This document shows positions 16,009-24,605 of a stretch of DNA of 41,131 nucleotides, one piece after another. The notes under the pieces were generated by a model that saw only the letters and a program-made list of their open reading frames with translations, was not told the DNA's origin and ran no database searches. Both the position numbers and the translations under genes were made by a program. The stretch is from a virus: positions 1-41,131 of IMG/VR virus record IMGVR_UViG_3300049215_000044; one strand, 5' to 3'. Positions within the stretch are counted from its first letter, which is position 1, and every line of letters starts with the position of its first letter.

Positions 16009-17004
16009 TTAGATACCTTCCCCAAATGCTAGTGATAATGGATAGTATGTGATAATTCCACCATAACGAGATTCGCATGGAACTACAAATTCAAGCCCAC
16101 GTTCCTGCGGAGGATACTGTGTGAATGGCATTGGAATTTCCATTGTCAACTTGTCAGGATTCTTATCGTATACGATGAACATATCAGTTCCCAAACCGCC
16201 TGGAGGGTCAGTTTGAATACCTGCACCTGTCAATTCTGGTACCCAATCCACGGTCGTGATGAAAGGGTTATTTTGAATAAAGTATTCCAAGATAGTCGTA
16301 TCGCTGGTCGAGCTACGAGGTGTAGATGCAATCAGAGTATACTGCTCAATTGGCAATAACACTGTGTTTGGCATTTCCACGCCCTTGGTCAACTGAGGGA
16401 TGCTATTTGTGATCTGGTTAAGATCGCGAAGCACTTGGTCAGGAGTCTTGTTAATCCACAGAGTCGAAGCACCAGCACCATCGTTAGGAACGAGGTAAAC
16501 AGGGATGTTCGGTGTGTTTAATAAGCCAAGGATGTTGTAGGTCGAGTCGCCAAACCAAGCCAATCGGTTGATCTTCTGGTCGTTAGCACGTCTTGCTGCA
16601 TTAGCTTGACGTTGTGTAAGAGAACGGCCAACCAAGATGGCAGCTCTGATCTCTTGCACGGAATAACCATAGGATACGCCGATAGATTTAACTTGAGTTG
16701 TGTACTCTTTACCAGTGATGTCAGCTCTTGGAAGATCATCTGCATAGGATTCAATAACCCTTGCAAGACCGACTTCTTCAAACTGAGCATATGTGATAGC
16801 CTGAGCACCTTCACCAGCTTCTGTCGAAATTGGGATGTGCTTGAATGCCTTCATCTCAGGGAATTCGATATCATAGCTCTTAGACTTGATATACTCCAAT
16901 TCCCTTGCAAAGAAGAATGTTTCGCCTGCATCGCGTCTGAGACTTGCAAATGAGCCGATCACAGCTAAGTCGTGCAGGGTATTTGGACTTGAATATTGAT
17001 TCAT
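16009..17004 (-). CDS. Major capsid protein (DUF2184, HK97 fold)
   Basis: This 331-residue protein matches the DUF2184 major capsid family. Landmarks are FFARELEYIKSKSYDIEFPE at about 31-50, HIPISTEAGEGAQAITYAQF, the long helix RSLTQRQANAARRANDQKIN, GDSTYNILGLLNTPN, and a C-terminal YPPQERGLEFVVPCESRYGG. These correspond to the N-arm, E-loop, spine helix and P-domain of the HK97 fold. AAGGAG upstream gives strong initiation. It follows the protease/scaffold and cement genes, as usual in this group. No inserted module is present, unlike its neighbours. Confidence 0.92.
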   Translation of the reverse strand: MNQYSSPNTLHDLAVIGSFASLRRDAGETFFFARELEYIKSKSYDIEFPEMKAFKHIPISTEAGEGAQAITYAQFEEVGLARVIESYADDLPRADITGKEYTTQVKSIGVSYGYSVQEIRAAILVGRSLTQRQANAARRANDQKINRLAWFGDSTYNILGLLNTPNIPVYLVPNDGAGASTLWINKTPDQVLRDLNQITNSIPQLTKGVEMPNTVLLPIEQYTLIASTPRSSTSDTTILEYFIQNNPFITTVDWVPELTGAGIQTDPPGGLGTDMFIVYDKNPDKLTMEIPMPFTQYPPQERGLEFVVPCESRYGGIITYYPLSLAFGEGI

Positions 17005-17021
17005 TTAAAGTTCTCCTTAGA

Positions 17022-17804
17022 TTACGGTTGATTTATTTCTAAAACAGCCAAGTTGCCAGCAGTCGCACTTGTGATCCATCTCACTTGATTGCTTGAGAGA
17101 AGGATAGCGTTTCCACCGTCTGAATCGGATCTGAATCGACCTACTTGCGGATTGCCGACTGTAGGAATCATTCTCCAGTAAACTGGGCTGTCAGAAGTCA
17201 CGTTGTTTTCAACCTGAACATAAATCCTACCGCGAGTTAAGCAAGCAACCGCATCGCCTGGGATATAAGGAGCTGCACCTGCTGAGCCTTGTGGGCTGTA
17301 GAGGTTCATCTTGTTCTGAATGTATACGCTGACACCATAGAACACGTTGTCGTTGGTATAGGCAGTCGTCCAAGTAACAGCACTACCGCTTGAAGTCACG
17401 AATACCGCTGTAACTGCAAAGCCTTGCTCAGCATTGATAGTGATCGTATCTGTGCCATTGGAGGTGGCAGAGGCGATTCCATCTTGAGCTGCGATTAATG
17501 CTGCGATTGCAGCCAAAGTCGCGGCGTTTGAAGTCGCATAGACTACTGGTGCTAAAGCGATGCCATTCAAGGTGACAACGGTTGAGTTGGCTGCGCTCAA
17601 TGGAGCGGACAGCGTCACTGCTGCGATGTCTTGGTGTGGCAATCTAACCTGCATGTCTTGACCAATGATCTTCGCTAAGCCGAAGCCTGGGAAAATCTGA
17701 GGTTCAATTGGCGATACAGGCGAAAGAACGTTGTTGAAGCCGATGTCATAAAGCTCACCAGCGACCCCAATATTCATCAAAAAATTATATGCTAATTGTG
17801 GCAT
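17022..17804 (-). CDS. Capsid cement / decoration protein with inserted module
   Basis: This 260-residue protein resembles the structural cement proteins next to DUF2184 capsids. It begins AYNFLMNIGVAGELYDIG and later has YIPGDAVACLTRGRIYVQVE, DSPVYWRMIP and a closing RWITSATAGNLAVLEINQP. Without residues about 63-151 it would be about 170 residues, near the usual length. The extra block is the virion insertion module, placed in what should be a surface loop just before FYGVSVYIQNKM. It would sit on the capsid surface. A GGGAGGG site precedes the start. Confidence 0.82.
   Translation of the reverse strand: MPQLAYNFLMNIGVAGELYDIGFNNVLSPVSPIEPQIFPGFGLAKIIGQDMQVRLPHQDIAAVTLSAPLSAANSTVVTLNGIALAPVVYATSNAATLAAIAALIAAQDGIASATSNGTDTITINAEQGFAVTAVFVTSSGSAVTWTTAYTNDNVFYGVSVYIQNKMNLYSPQGSAGAAPYIPGDAVACLTRGRIYVQVENNVTSDSPVYWRMIPTVGNPQVGRFRSDSDGGNAILLSSNQVRWITSATAGNLAVLEINQP
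17352..17618 (-). repeat. Virion insertion module, cement-protein copy
   Basis: Residues about 63-151 of the cement protein: NSTVVTLNGIALAPVVY, TSNAATLAAIAALIAAQ, SATSNGTDTITI. It is the closest relative of sheath copy 2. Confidence 0.8.
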
Positions 17805-17806
17805 AA

Positions 17807-19150
17807 TTATTTCCCTCCCTTATAGGCTACTTTTTGTCTGCGGATCATGTTCTTTCTAGCGTCAGGTGCATTTGCGCGATCCTTTTCTTCCGCATCTGGA
17901 TCACGGTCTGCATTATAACTTCTAGAAGGTGCAGCAATAACTTTAGCCCCTGGAAGGTCTTCCATGACGGAGTCGAATCTTGCGTTGATATAGACTTCGC
18001 TCTTTCCTTCTAGCTGAGCATTAGGCTGGGAATTGATAATTAAGCGTTTCTTGATCTCAAGATCGCTCATGCTATCAAGTCTAGCCAATACGTTTCTGTC
18101 GAGATAACGCTCAGAAAGTTTTTCGAGCTTCACTCTATTTTTCACCCGTCGATCTAAATCCGCTGCGTCAACTTTTGATACATGCGGAAGATCGTGCGGA
18201 TAGTGTTCGTTCTTAGGTGAATTCACCACATGATTCTCCATGTTAGAGGGTTTTTCATAATCCTTGACGTGGGACTGCATCCCATACGTATCTATAGGGT
18301 CTTTTTCTTCTTTCCCTTTAGAGCCGATCTCATCGTTCTCTAACGGATGATGAACTTCTTCTGGATTGTGAACGTCCTTATCTCTAAGGCTATCACGCTC
18401 CGCCATCATTTTATCATGAGCATCTTTCATGGCGTTGTGTTTCCCCATGAAGTCATCATGTGATTTTTTGAACTCATGATGATTATTCATCAATTTTTCG
18501 ATAGCTGAAGCTGCATCGTCTTCGAGCATGTACTCCTCTGCATCGATCTTTATTTTTCTTTTGTTAGCCACTTCGGCCTCCTCTTTTAAGATTTCCTCTG
18601 CGTCCTCTCCATCAAGTGCAATCCTCGCTTGTGGTCCTGCCCTAGCTTGATCAACCAGCGCAAGGTGGTTGTAGCGAATATTGGTTTGACGGAATTCATA
18701 AGGCTCACCGAAGTACATTCCTGAGTCAGGAATTAGATCTGTAGTATAGCCCAAAGACAGTTCGTTCTTTCTCTTATCCCTGATCTCATCTACGGCATCC
18801 TTATCGGTCACCAAAATGTTTGCTACTATATAAGGATTTTCTATGTCTACAGTCTCTCCTGTATACCCCACGGCTAACCGCTTGGCATTATCGGCAGTGA
18901 CTAATCTTTCAGGAGGGTGGCCATTGACAACAGGGATCATCTTAATAGTCTCCAAGCTCTCAGGCAACAAAACGTCATCAGGGTGTCTCAACTCTTTTCT
19001 TACCGTACCATCTGCGTTCTTGTAAAGGAAAACACCGCAACGTGTGACTATAGAACGAGCTTTAATATACCCTTCATCCGTAATTGTCGTTTCGCCTTGT
19101 ACAACACCTTTGTCGTATCGAGCTAGATTTTTAAGGGTTTGTTTCTGCAT
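17807..19150 (-). CDS. Capsid maturation protease / scaffold (DUF2213-like)
   Basis: This 447-residue protein looks like a prohead protease fused to a scaffold. The N-terminal half (about 1-190) has the DUF2213 pattern: EGYIKARSIVTRCGVFLY, PVVNGHPPE, ELSLGYTTDL with a likely catalytic serine, and YNHLALVDQARAG with a conserved histidine. The C-terminal half is strongly charged and helical, with histidine- and methionine-rich heptads (HKFKKSHDDF-like), as expected of a scaffold. The catalytic assignment is inferred. I chose the ATG at 19150, five bases after the MuF stop; an earlier in-frame start would overlap MuF by 55 bases. Confidence 0.8.
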   Translation of the reverse strand: MQKQTLKNLARYDKGVVQGETTITDEGYIKARSIVTRCGVFLYKNADGTVRKELRHPDDVLLPESLETIKMIPVVNGHPPERLVTADNAKRLAVGYTGETVDIENPYIVANILVTDKDAVDEIRDKRKNELSLGYTTDLIPDSGMYFGEPYEFRQTNIRYNHLALVDQARAGPQARIALDGEDAEEILKEEAEVANKRKIKIDAEEYMLEDDAASAIEKLMNNHHEFKKSHDDFMGKHNAMKDAHDKMMAERDSLRDKDVHNPEEVHHPLENDEIGSKGKEEKDPIDTYGMQSHVKDYEKPSNMENHVVNSPKNEHYPHDLPHVSKVDAADLDRRVKNRVKLEKLSERYLDRNVLARLDSMSDLEIKKRLIINSQPNAQLEGKSEVYINARFDSVMEDLPGAKVIAAPSRSYNADRDPDAEEKDRANAPDARKNMIRRQKVAYKGGK

Positions 19151-19155
19151 CAATT

Positions 19156-20004
19156 CTACCCACTCAGATTTAGAATTTTGTCCAGTACAGGTCTTGCAAC
19201 GCAACGGCAATTGACATCATGGCCTGGGTGTCCAGTCTTAGCAGGAGGTGAATCCCATCTAAACTTTTTACCATCATTAGCTCTGTGTGTCGTCCTAACT
19301 CTCTCATCACCGCTGGTCTGCCATATGTACTCTTCTACGCCTACTTCTTCTTGCCTTAGCTTTGTCAAACTTGCATTTAATTTCGTTGTCTGATCTCTTG
19401 CAATCAACTTAGCACGTCGATGAGTAATTCCAAAAGATTTTTGAATCTCTTTCGCTACGTCAGTAAACCTAAGCCCTTGTTGGAGTCCTCTTTCGACAGT
19501 TCCAGCAACTCTCTCAAGCTCCTGCTCTGGAAGCGACCTAATGAGCTGGGCATTTTGTGATGCAAACAATGAGAGTTGATCGCTAAGCCAAGGTTCATCG
19601 ACAAAAATATCAAAACCAAATATTGAATTTGTTGTCTTTTCGAATTGTTTTTTGTTGAATCTTGCAATTTCAACTCCTACGGCTTCGGCTCCCAAGATAC
19701 TAAGACTTACTTTATCCTGTATAGCTTTGGCAATGTAAATAATCAATCCTTTTAATCTGTCAAGATAATCATCGTTTCTATCATTGGGTGTTTTGTTTTC
19801 GACTTCGGCTATCATGGATGGAATTTCGGGTAGGAGAATTTCTTTGATCAAACGCTTTAGATCGTTGGTCAAAGAGTATAGGATTTTGTCGTATTGCTTC
19901 TCGGCGTTGGTCGGAAATAACCACTTAGGTGGCACTTTAGCTTTGGGCTTTATTCCCTGCTGCTTGCGAATCTCTAGCAGAGCTTTAAAGTTTTTCCTCG
20001 CCAT
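19156..20004 (-). CDS. MuF-like minor head protein
   Basis: This 282-residue protein has the MuF head-morphogenesis domain at its C-terminus: the helix RRAKLIARDQTTKLNASLTK, then GDERVRTTHRANDG and HPGHDVNCRCVARPV (about 253-273), with the conserved H..CRC motif. The N-terminal two thirds are helical. MuF proteins attach to the portal and may be injected with the DNA. It overlaps the portal stop by one base. There is no C-terminal toxin extension. Confidence 0.88.
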   Translation of the reverse strand: MARKNFKALLEIRKQQGIKPKAKVPPKWLFPTNAEKQYDKILYSLTNDLKRLIKEILLPEIPSMIAEVENKTPNDRNDDYLDRLKGLIIYIAKAIQDKVSLSILGAEAVGVEIARFNKKQFEKTTNSIFGFDIFVDEPWLSDQLSLFASQNAQLIRSLPEQELERVAGTVERGLQQGLRFTDVAKEIQKSFGITHRRAKLIARDQTTKLNASLTKLRQEEVGVEEYIWQTSGDERVRTTHRANDGKKFRWDSPPAKTGHPGHDVNCRCVARPVLDKILNLSG

Positions 20005-21539
20005 TAGAATGAAGCTCCTGGCGACCTAGGCAATCCAGTACCCATATAGTTCGGTCCTTGGGTCACTTCTGGTCCTGTGTTTGCTGCCTTTTCTTCTTCG
20101 AGCATTTGAATCTCTTCTTTCTCAGGATTCATTCTCTCTCTCATTTCCTCATCGATCTCGGTATTCATTGACCACTTGTTACCGCCGAATCGGGAGATCG
20201 CCACTTCTTCAGGGGTTAGGACTCCCCTATCAATATAGATGGCATCGGTCTCGGCAACTGATCTTCTTGTGAGAGCGTCCTGCTCTTCTGTGTTCTGCCA
20301 TAATGGGATGAATTGCAGGCTCCAATATTCTGGTTCGACTCCGGCAAAGGGTCCATCTTTGGAGATCATTATATAGCGAATAAGCTTCTCAAGTACGCAA
20401 CGAAGCTTTGATTCTTGTTCTGTCTTAATTGCGTCATAGAAATTGCGGACATCAGATTCCCCAGTCGCGTTAAGACCAGCTGGACTTCTTCCGAAAAGTA
20501 GGGATACAGGTATTCTAGTGACAGCTGACAAAGCAAGCATGAAGCGATCAATAAGATCGGCCACGCCACTGACGTTAGTAGTTTGCTTTTCGTAAGTTTC
20601 ATCGCCATCCAAAAGCATAGTATTGGTTGTAGACTTGGACAAATTTAAAATATTCAATCTTTTCAATACGTTCTGGTCACCACATTGTGAAGCCATAATT
20701 GTGGTCAAATTAGGGATCTTCAAAACACCATTTACAAAGTCTTCCATCATAGTTGCAGTATGCGAAAAGGCCGTCGAGTAATTTCTTAATTCCTCGTAAA
20801 TTGTTTGGATTAAAGGATCGCCCCAGCCCTGATTAAAATTTTGCCATCTTGGTGGGAGTACATTCCAATCCATCCTGAGTATACGAGAGTAATGAACGAA
20901 GAAAACTGCTCCTGTTCTGTTGTCGTTAACTGTATAGACGTTGGGGAATCCATAGTTCGGGGAGTTGAGATCTGATTCAAAAGTCCCATCTCGTGAGTAG
21001 CATTGATAACGGTCAAAAACTCTGAGCCACTGAACATCTCTAATTCCCTTTTCGTCTACTGGTTGATCTAATGGAAGGCCGTCAGCAATGCCCATAATGC
21101 AAACAGCACCGCCGAATAGCCTAGCCCACTTAATAAGGTTTCCCATTGCTTCATTGACTTTTAGCTCCTCTAGCTTTCCGACAATCTTCCCTTCTGCATC
21201 GCCTTCTAGTTCCCATCCTTGCCTTAGCATCTCTTGGGCGAATATATCAATAATAAGCCTTAGAACACCGTCAGAGCGATACATCTGATCAAGCTCGGAA
21301 CGGTTGAATATCTGGCTAATCCTAAAGAATGCGCTCTGCTTTTTGTCCCTGCCACAGACTCCTAAGCCTGTCAGGACGTTCATCCATCCGTCTATACGGT
21401 TCTCGCCGACACCGTCACCATGTACTTGGCGAGTCTCTTCGAGTATACGTTTCGATGTCTGGACGTAGGTTTCTTCCATCACTTTTGGATCAATGAATCC
21501 GCTAGGTGCGGCATTGACACTTGCTTTGTTTTTATCCAT
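20004..21539 (-). CDS. Portal protein (DUF1073-like)
   Basis: This 511-residue protein is the portal through which DNA is packaged. Evidence includes MYRSDGVLRLIIDIFAQEML near 86-105, FGGAVCIMGIADG, a WGDPLIQTIYEELRNYSTAF segment, SRIPVSLLFG-like VTRIPVSLLFGRSPAGLN and GESDVRNFYDAIKTEQES. Pipelines sometimes name this family after the anti-CBASS protein Acb1; the length and context here say portal. I chose the ATG at 21539, which has an AGGGG site just upstream; the earlier in-frame ATG overlaps the terminase gene and lacks one. Confidence 0.9.
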   Translation of the reverse strand: MDKNKASVNAAPSGFIDPKVMEETYVQTSKRILEETRQVHGDGVGENRIDGWMNVLTGLGVCGRDKKQSAFFRISQIFNRSELDQMYRSDGVLRLIIDIFAQEMLRQGWELEGDAEGKIVGKLEELKVNEAMGNLIKWARLFGGAVCIMGIADGLPLDQPVDEKGIRDVQWLRVFDRYQCYSRDGTFESDLNSPNYGFPNVYTVNDNRTGAVFFVHYSRILRMDWNVLPPRWQNFNQGWGDPLIQTIYEELRNYSTAFSHTATMMEDFVNGVLKIPNLTTIMASQCGDQNVLKRLNILNLSKSTTNTMLLDGDETYEKQTTNVSGVADLIDRFMLALSAVTRIPVSLLFGRSPAGLNATGESDVRNFYDAIKTEQESKLRCVLEKLIRYIMISKDGPFAGVEPEYWSLQFIPLWQNTEEQDALTRRSVAETDAIYIDRGVLTPEEVAISRFGGNKWSMNTEIDEEMRERMNPEKEEIQMLEEEKAANTGPEVTQGPNYMGTGLPRSPGASF

Positions 21540-21546
21540 ACGTCCC

Positions 21547-22902
21547 CTACATTTTAATAAACGCTTCAAAATTGTAATTTGACTCTGTGTGCATTAAGAA
21601 AGCACCGCTAAGAGCATCCACTATGTCATCGTGCGCTGCCTCTGGGAAGTTCTCTAGCTCTCTAAAGAAGTCTTCATTCCAAGGAGCTCGCAGCACTCTA
21701 ATGTTTCCTGCTTCGGCTTGGGCACTCACTGGTGAGGCTCTAGTTACCTTATCCTTAGTCGCTCTATAGGCTTTGACATTAAAACCCGAAAGCATTCTAA
21801 TGAGTAGGTCAACTTCCGATACGCCTGCCTGACCTGGGTCTTGCTCAATTCCAACTTTACATAAAGTCCCATCTTGTGAAGCAGTATTTTTAATTGCATT
21901 CTGCACGTGTAATGGGCTTTCTTGCAATCTAACAACATCGCAAATGTAAAATACTCCTTGACTGTCTTTGGCTAACTTTAATCCAACTGTATAGTCTGGA
22001 TCGTTGTTCTCCGTCTTCTTAGTCGCGGCTCTATCCCAATATCTAACAAAAGTCAGGTTCCTCGGCAATACATCAATAACATAGAAAAAAGATCTTTGAA
22101 AGAACATCCCAGCTGAGGGTCTTACATTCCAATTCCCCATGAGAAGCTGCTCGCGCTCGTAGCGAGACAGAGCCTTCAAAGAAGCCAAATAGGAAGGATC
22201 TCTTTCAAGTAATATCTTATTATCGAAAATAGTTGAAGCAACAAAACTAAAACTTTTAGGCAATCTAGTTGGGTCTTTTGAAACTAACTCTTCTTTACTA
22301 GCTGCCCAAATTACTTTATCGCTTTCAACTACAAACCATCGGACTACGCCTGATCTTTCTTGAATGGCATAGCCAGTATGCTCATCAATCCACCAGCCAA
22401 TCATATGCCTAACCCATGAATCTGGGTCTGGGTTTGTAGTCGCTCGAATATAAGAGGGTACGCCCGATACGCTACGGTTTCGGCTGAACATGTACATGAA
22501 TTGTTGCCAAGAGAAGTGAGTCAGCTCGTCGAAGCCGATCAAAGGAATTTGACTACCCTGCCAATTAAATCGATCATTATCATGCTCCATATGAGCGAAT
22601 TGCACCTTGGCGCCAGAGGGAAATCTCCATTCAAGACTTGACTGCCTCGGATATCCTCCAGCGAGAGGGTATATTGTGAGAGAGGTGTCCCAAAGTCCAC
22701 CTGGATTCCTGACCTGCGTAGAATTTCGTCGAAAAATAACGGCAGAGAATCCACTCTTCTCGACCCATCGTAGACACTCAAGAAGTAACGCGAAAGTCTT
22801 TCCGCCTCCTGCTGCACCGCCGTAGATGACGATGTTAGCACTATTCCTGAGAAAGTCTTCCTGTGGTCCTGCCTGTGGTCGTAGTTCAAATTCATCACTC
22901 AT
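21547..22902 (-). CDS. terL: Terminase large subunit
   Basis: This 451-residue protein is the packaging motor and nuclease. The ATPase has Walker A GGAAGGGKT at 28-36 and Walker B IGFDE at 123-127, followed by the TTNPDP coupling motif at 156-161. The nuclease domain shows RYWDRA with D291, IEQDPGQAG with E354, and HDDIVDAL with D427 and D430. All key residues appear intact. The start at 22902 has AGGTGAG upstream and overlaps the small subunit stop by 8 bases. It lies between the small subunit and the portal. Confidence 0.95.
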   Translation of the reverse strand: MSDEFELRPQAGPQEDFLRNSANIVIYGGAAGGGKTFALLLECLRWVEKSGFSAVIFRRNSTQVRNPGGLWDTSLTIYPLAGGYPRQSSLEWRFPSGAKVQFAHMEHDNDRFNWQGSQIPLIGFDELTHFSWQQFMYMFSRNRSVSGVPSYIRATTNPDPDSWVRHMIGWWIDEHTGYAIQERSGVVRWFVVESDKVIWAASKEELVSKDPTRLPKSFSFVASTIFDNKILLERDPSYLASLKALSRYEREQLLMGNWNVRPSAGMFFQRSFFYVIDVLPRNLTFVRYWDRAATKKTENNDPDYTVGLKLAKDSQGVFYICDVVRLQESPLHVQNAIKNTASQDGTLCKVGIEQDPGQAGVSEVDLLIRMLSGFNVKAYRATKDKVTRASPVSAQAEAGNIRVLRAPWNEDFFRELENFPEAAHDDIVDALSGAFLMHTESNYNFEAFIKM

Positions 22903-23413
22903 CCGCCTCACCTTCGCATTTCATTCCGTTATCAGGCAGATAGATCTTCACTCCTGATTGCACTTGCACATTCTGTTCTAGTACGGCCGTCTCCTTCCAT
23001 CCAAGTCGTGTCTTGGCCAGAAATATAAGAGCGGATAAATTGGGTTTGACTGGAGGTGCAATAACCTCATTCGTGTCTGGATGGATAACTGCGTCTTTGC
23101 CGATTGCAATATTGTAGAGCCTCTGTGCGATCGTATTTTTTGCAGTTGCCCTTCCGCTAAGTAGCTCTTCGGGAAAGTATTTTGTGAGAGTTTTATTATC
23201 CATCCCCAAGATTGCAGCGATATCTTCGTTGGTAGCACCGTATGCAGCATATGAGTAGACGATTGTCGCATCTTTATCGGTCTTTTCATATTGCTTAGCG
23301 ATGTGCTTCTTAGGTGGCTTATAGTCATTCCGCTTGATTGCTTCCTTCGGATCCACCAATTCTTTTGAACTCTCGCTCTTTTTTGACTTTGCGGATTCGC
23401 TTGACTTCTTCAT
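22895..23413 (-). CDS. terS: Terminase small subunit
   Basis: This 172-residue protein has a lysine/serine-rich N-terminus and a helix-turn-helix at about 50-85 (AAYGATNEDIAAILGMDNKT), followed by a helical oligomerisation part. The place directly before the large subunit and the HTH mark it as the DNA-recognising packaging subunit. The ATG at 23413 has GTGAG about 9 bases upstream and lies 89 bases inside the preceding TET-like gene, so the two genes overlap in different frames. If phage DNA is hypermodified, this protein must recognise modified DNA. Confidence 0.85.
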   Translation of the reverse strand: MKKSSESAKSKKSESSKELVDPKEAIKRNDYKPPKKHIAKQYEKTDKDATIVYSYAAYGATNEDIAAILGMDNKTLTKYFPEELLSGRATAKNTIAQRLYNIAIGKDAVIHPDTNEVIAPPVKPNLSALIFLAKTRLGWKETAVLEQNVQVQSGVKIYLPDNGMKCEGEADE

Positions 23414-24161
23414 TGATGTTCTCACAGTTCCACATTTGTTCAAGGGAATAATAGACTACAGAGTATCTGTAGCAGTCATCGCCTTCGGGTTTAATAATAG
23501 GGGTAACGCCGTGCAGGATTTGTGCGCCGTCGAAGATCACAACGTGATTGTCATCACACTTGAATTTCAGATCGAATTCAGGGCAGGCTAGGTGTCCCCC
23601 AGCTACTCCCCGTTTTAGCACAATCATATTGGACAGTACATTCTTAAAATTCCCAGCGTCATGGTGATACTTCAATGGATTGTTCTTATTGACGATTCCA
23701 GAAGTAAATGGAGTCCCTGGAAGCTTCCACTCATCTTTTACTTTTAAATTACAATGTTGGTAGTGGCGTTCCAGGGTTTCCGAAAAGTGGGTTTGGTATA
23801 TTTTTATTAACTCCTGTGCAAACCCACAAATCACATGGTGCTGCTTGGGGAAATTCCTCGACATAGCAGTGGCGGAGCAAAAGTCTTTACGCATGGTGAC
23901 TCGTGGAGAGAAGCCAAAGATTGCGCTACGAGTTTTAAGACCATTCGTTCTTGTCGTCTCCTCATAGTCAATAGTCTTCACAGCCCATCTCAAAGCCTGT
24001 GTAAGATTGGCTTCCATCTTGCAATAAAGAATTCGTGGACTACCATTCACGGTAACAAGGCAGTCGTAGTCCACTAGCTGAGAGCAATCGTCCTCTACAG
24101 CTGATCGCATCTTGAATTGCTTAAAATCAACCTTCTTTGGTTGGATCTCCAGAATCTTCAT
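23325..24161 (-). CDS. TET/JBP-like 2-oxoglutarate/Fe(II) dioxygenase, predicted DNA base oxidase
   Basis: This 278-residue protein has the full set of residues expected of a 2-oxoglutarate/Fe(II) oxygenase. The HxD pair is H166 and D168 in LKYHHDAGN, the distal histidine is H217 in ILHGVTP, and the 2-oxoglutarate-binding arginine is R232 in YRYSVVYYS. Features pointing to the TET/JBP branch are FGFSPR at 82-87, the N after HxD, GVAGGHLACPEF at 185-196, and VVIFDGAQILHG. Phage TET/JBP enzymes oxidise 5-methylcytosine in DNA, often followed by glycosylation. The neighbours here, two ParB-like proteins, a TAGT-like glycosyltransferase and terminase, are those described for phage TET genes. A different 2OG-oxygenase substrate cannot be excluded. 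Confidence 0.78.
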   Translation of the reverse strand: MKILEIQPKKVDFKQFKMRSAVEDDCSQLVDYDCLVTVNGSPRILYCKMEANLTQALRWAVKTIDYEETTRTNGLKTRSAIFGFSPRVTMRKDFCSATAMSRNFPKQHHVICGFAQELIKIYQTHFSETLERHYQHCNLKVKDEWKLPGTPFTSGIVNKNNPLKYHHDAGNFKNVLSNMIVLKRGVAGGHLACPEFDLKFKCDDNHVVIFDGAQILHGVTPIIKPEGDDCYRYSVVYYSLEQMWNCENINEEVKRIRKVKKEREFKRIGGSEGSNQAE

Positions 24162-24378
24162 CTTCCTCGTCCTCTGAATTTATTAAGGTGTTAAGCATAT
24201 CGCCCATCTCGCAATAAATACGACCTCTCAGTATCTTTGAGAGCATTTCTAGTTCTTCAGTATTATGATCAATATTATCTAAAGTAGCATCTAGATCATT
24301 CAAATTATCTATCGCTTCGGAGAGATGTACAATACAAGGCTCCTCTGCCATTAAAACATCAACTATTTCCCTTCCCAT
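24127..24378 (-). CDS. Small acidic protein of unknown function
   Basis: This 83-residue protein is strongly acidic, especially the end (SEDEEDEDSGDPTKEG), with a helical middle that may form a coiled coil. GGGGGAG lies just upstream of the ATG. It overlaps the preceding stop by one base and the TET-like start by 35 bases. Unknown function; the acidity could mean DNA mimicry, but this is only a guess. Confidence 0.65.
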   Translation of the reverse strand: MGREIVDVLMAEEPCIVHLSEAIDNLNDLDATLDNIDHNTEELEMLSKILRGRIYCEMGDMLNTLINSEDEEDEDSGDPTKEG

Positions 24379-24605
24379 TACTCCCCCAAAATAGGTAAAT
24401 CATTCAGCAATTTTTGCAGATTATCTGCACATTTTTGAAAACGTTTATGGTCTTGCATGAGAATTAAATGCCTGATCTCAACGATCATGTCATTTACTTG
24501 CCATAACTGGTGTCGCCAATCGTTAAAGGCTCGGCGTTCCGCTTTTGTGATTGCCAGATTCATCTTGTGAATCGCATCTCTGAATTTCTTCTCGTTCAGT
24601 TTCAC
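24378..24605 (-). CDS. Small basic helical protein
   Basis: This 75-residue protein is nearly all helix, rich in K, R, H and W (RRAFNDWRHQLWQVNDMIVE), and ends LLNDLPILGE. It starts with GTG, supported by GGGAG 5 bases upstream. Its first 83 bases overlap the end of the upstream gene in another frame. The family is not recognised. Confidence 0.65.
   Translation of the reverse strand: MKLNEKKFRDAIHKMNLAITKAERRAFNDWRHQLWQVNDMIVEIRHLILMQDHKRFQKCADNLQKLLNDLPILGE

Noticed and set aside
20004-21539. Anti-CBASS Acb1 function for the DUF1073 protein
   Set aside because: The protein has portal length and motifs and lies between terminase and MuF; the family name only reflects pipeline labels. No separate phosphoesterase motif is seen.
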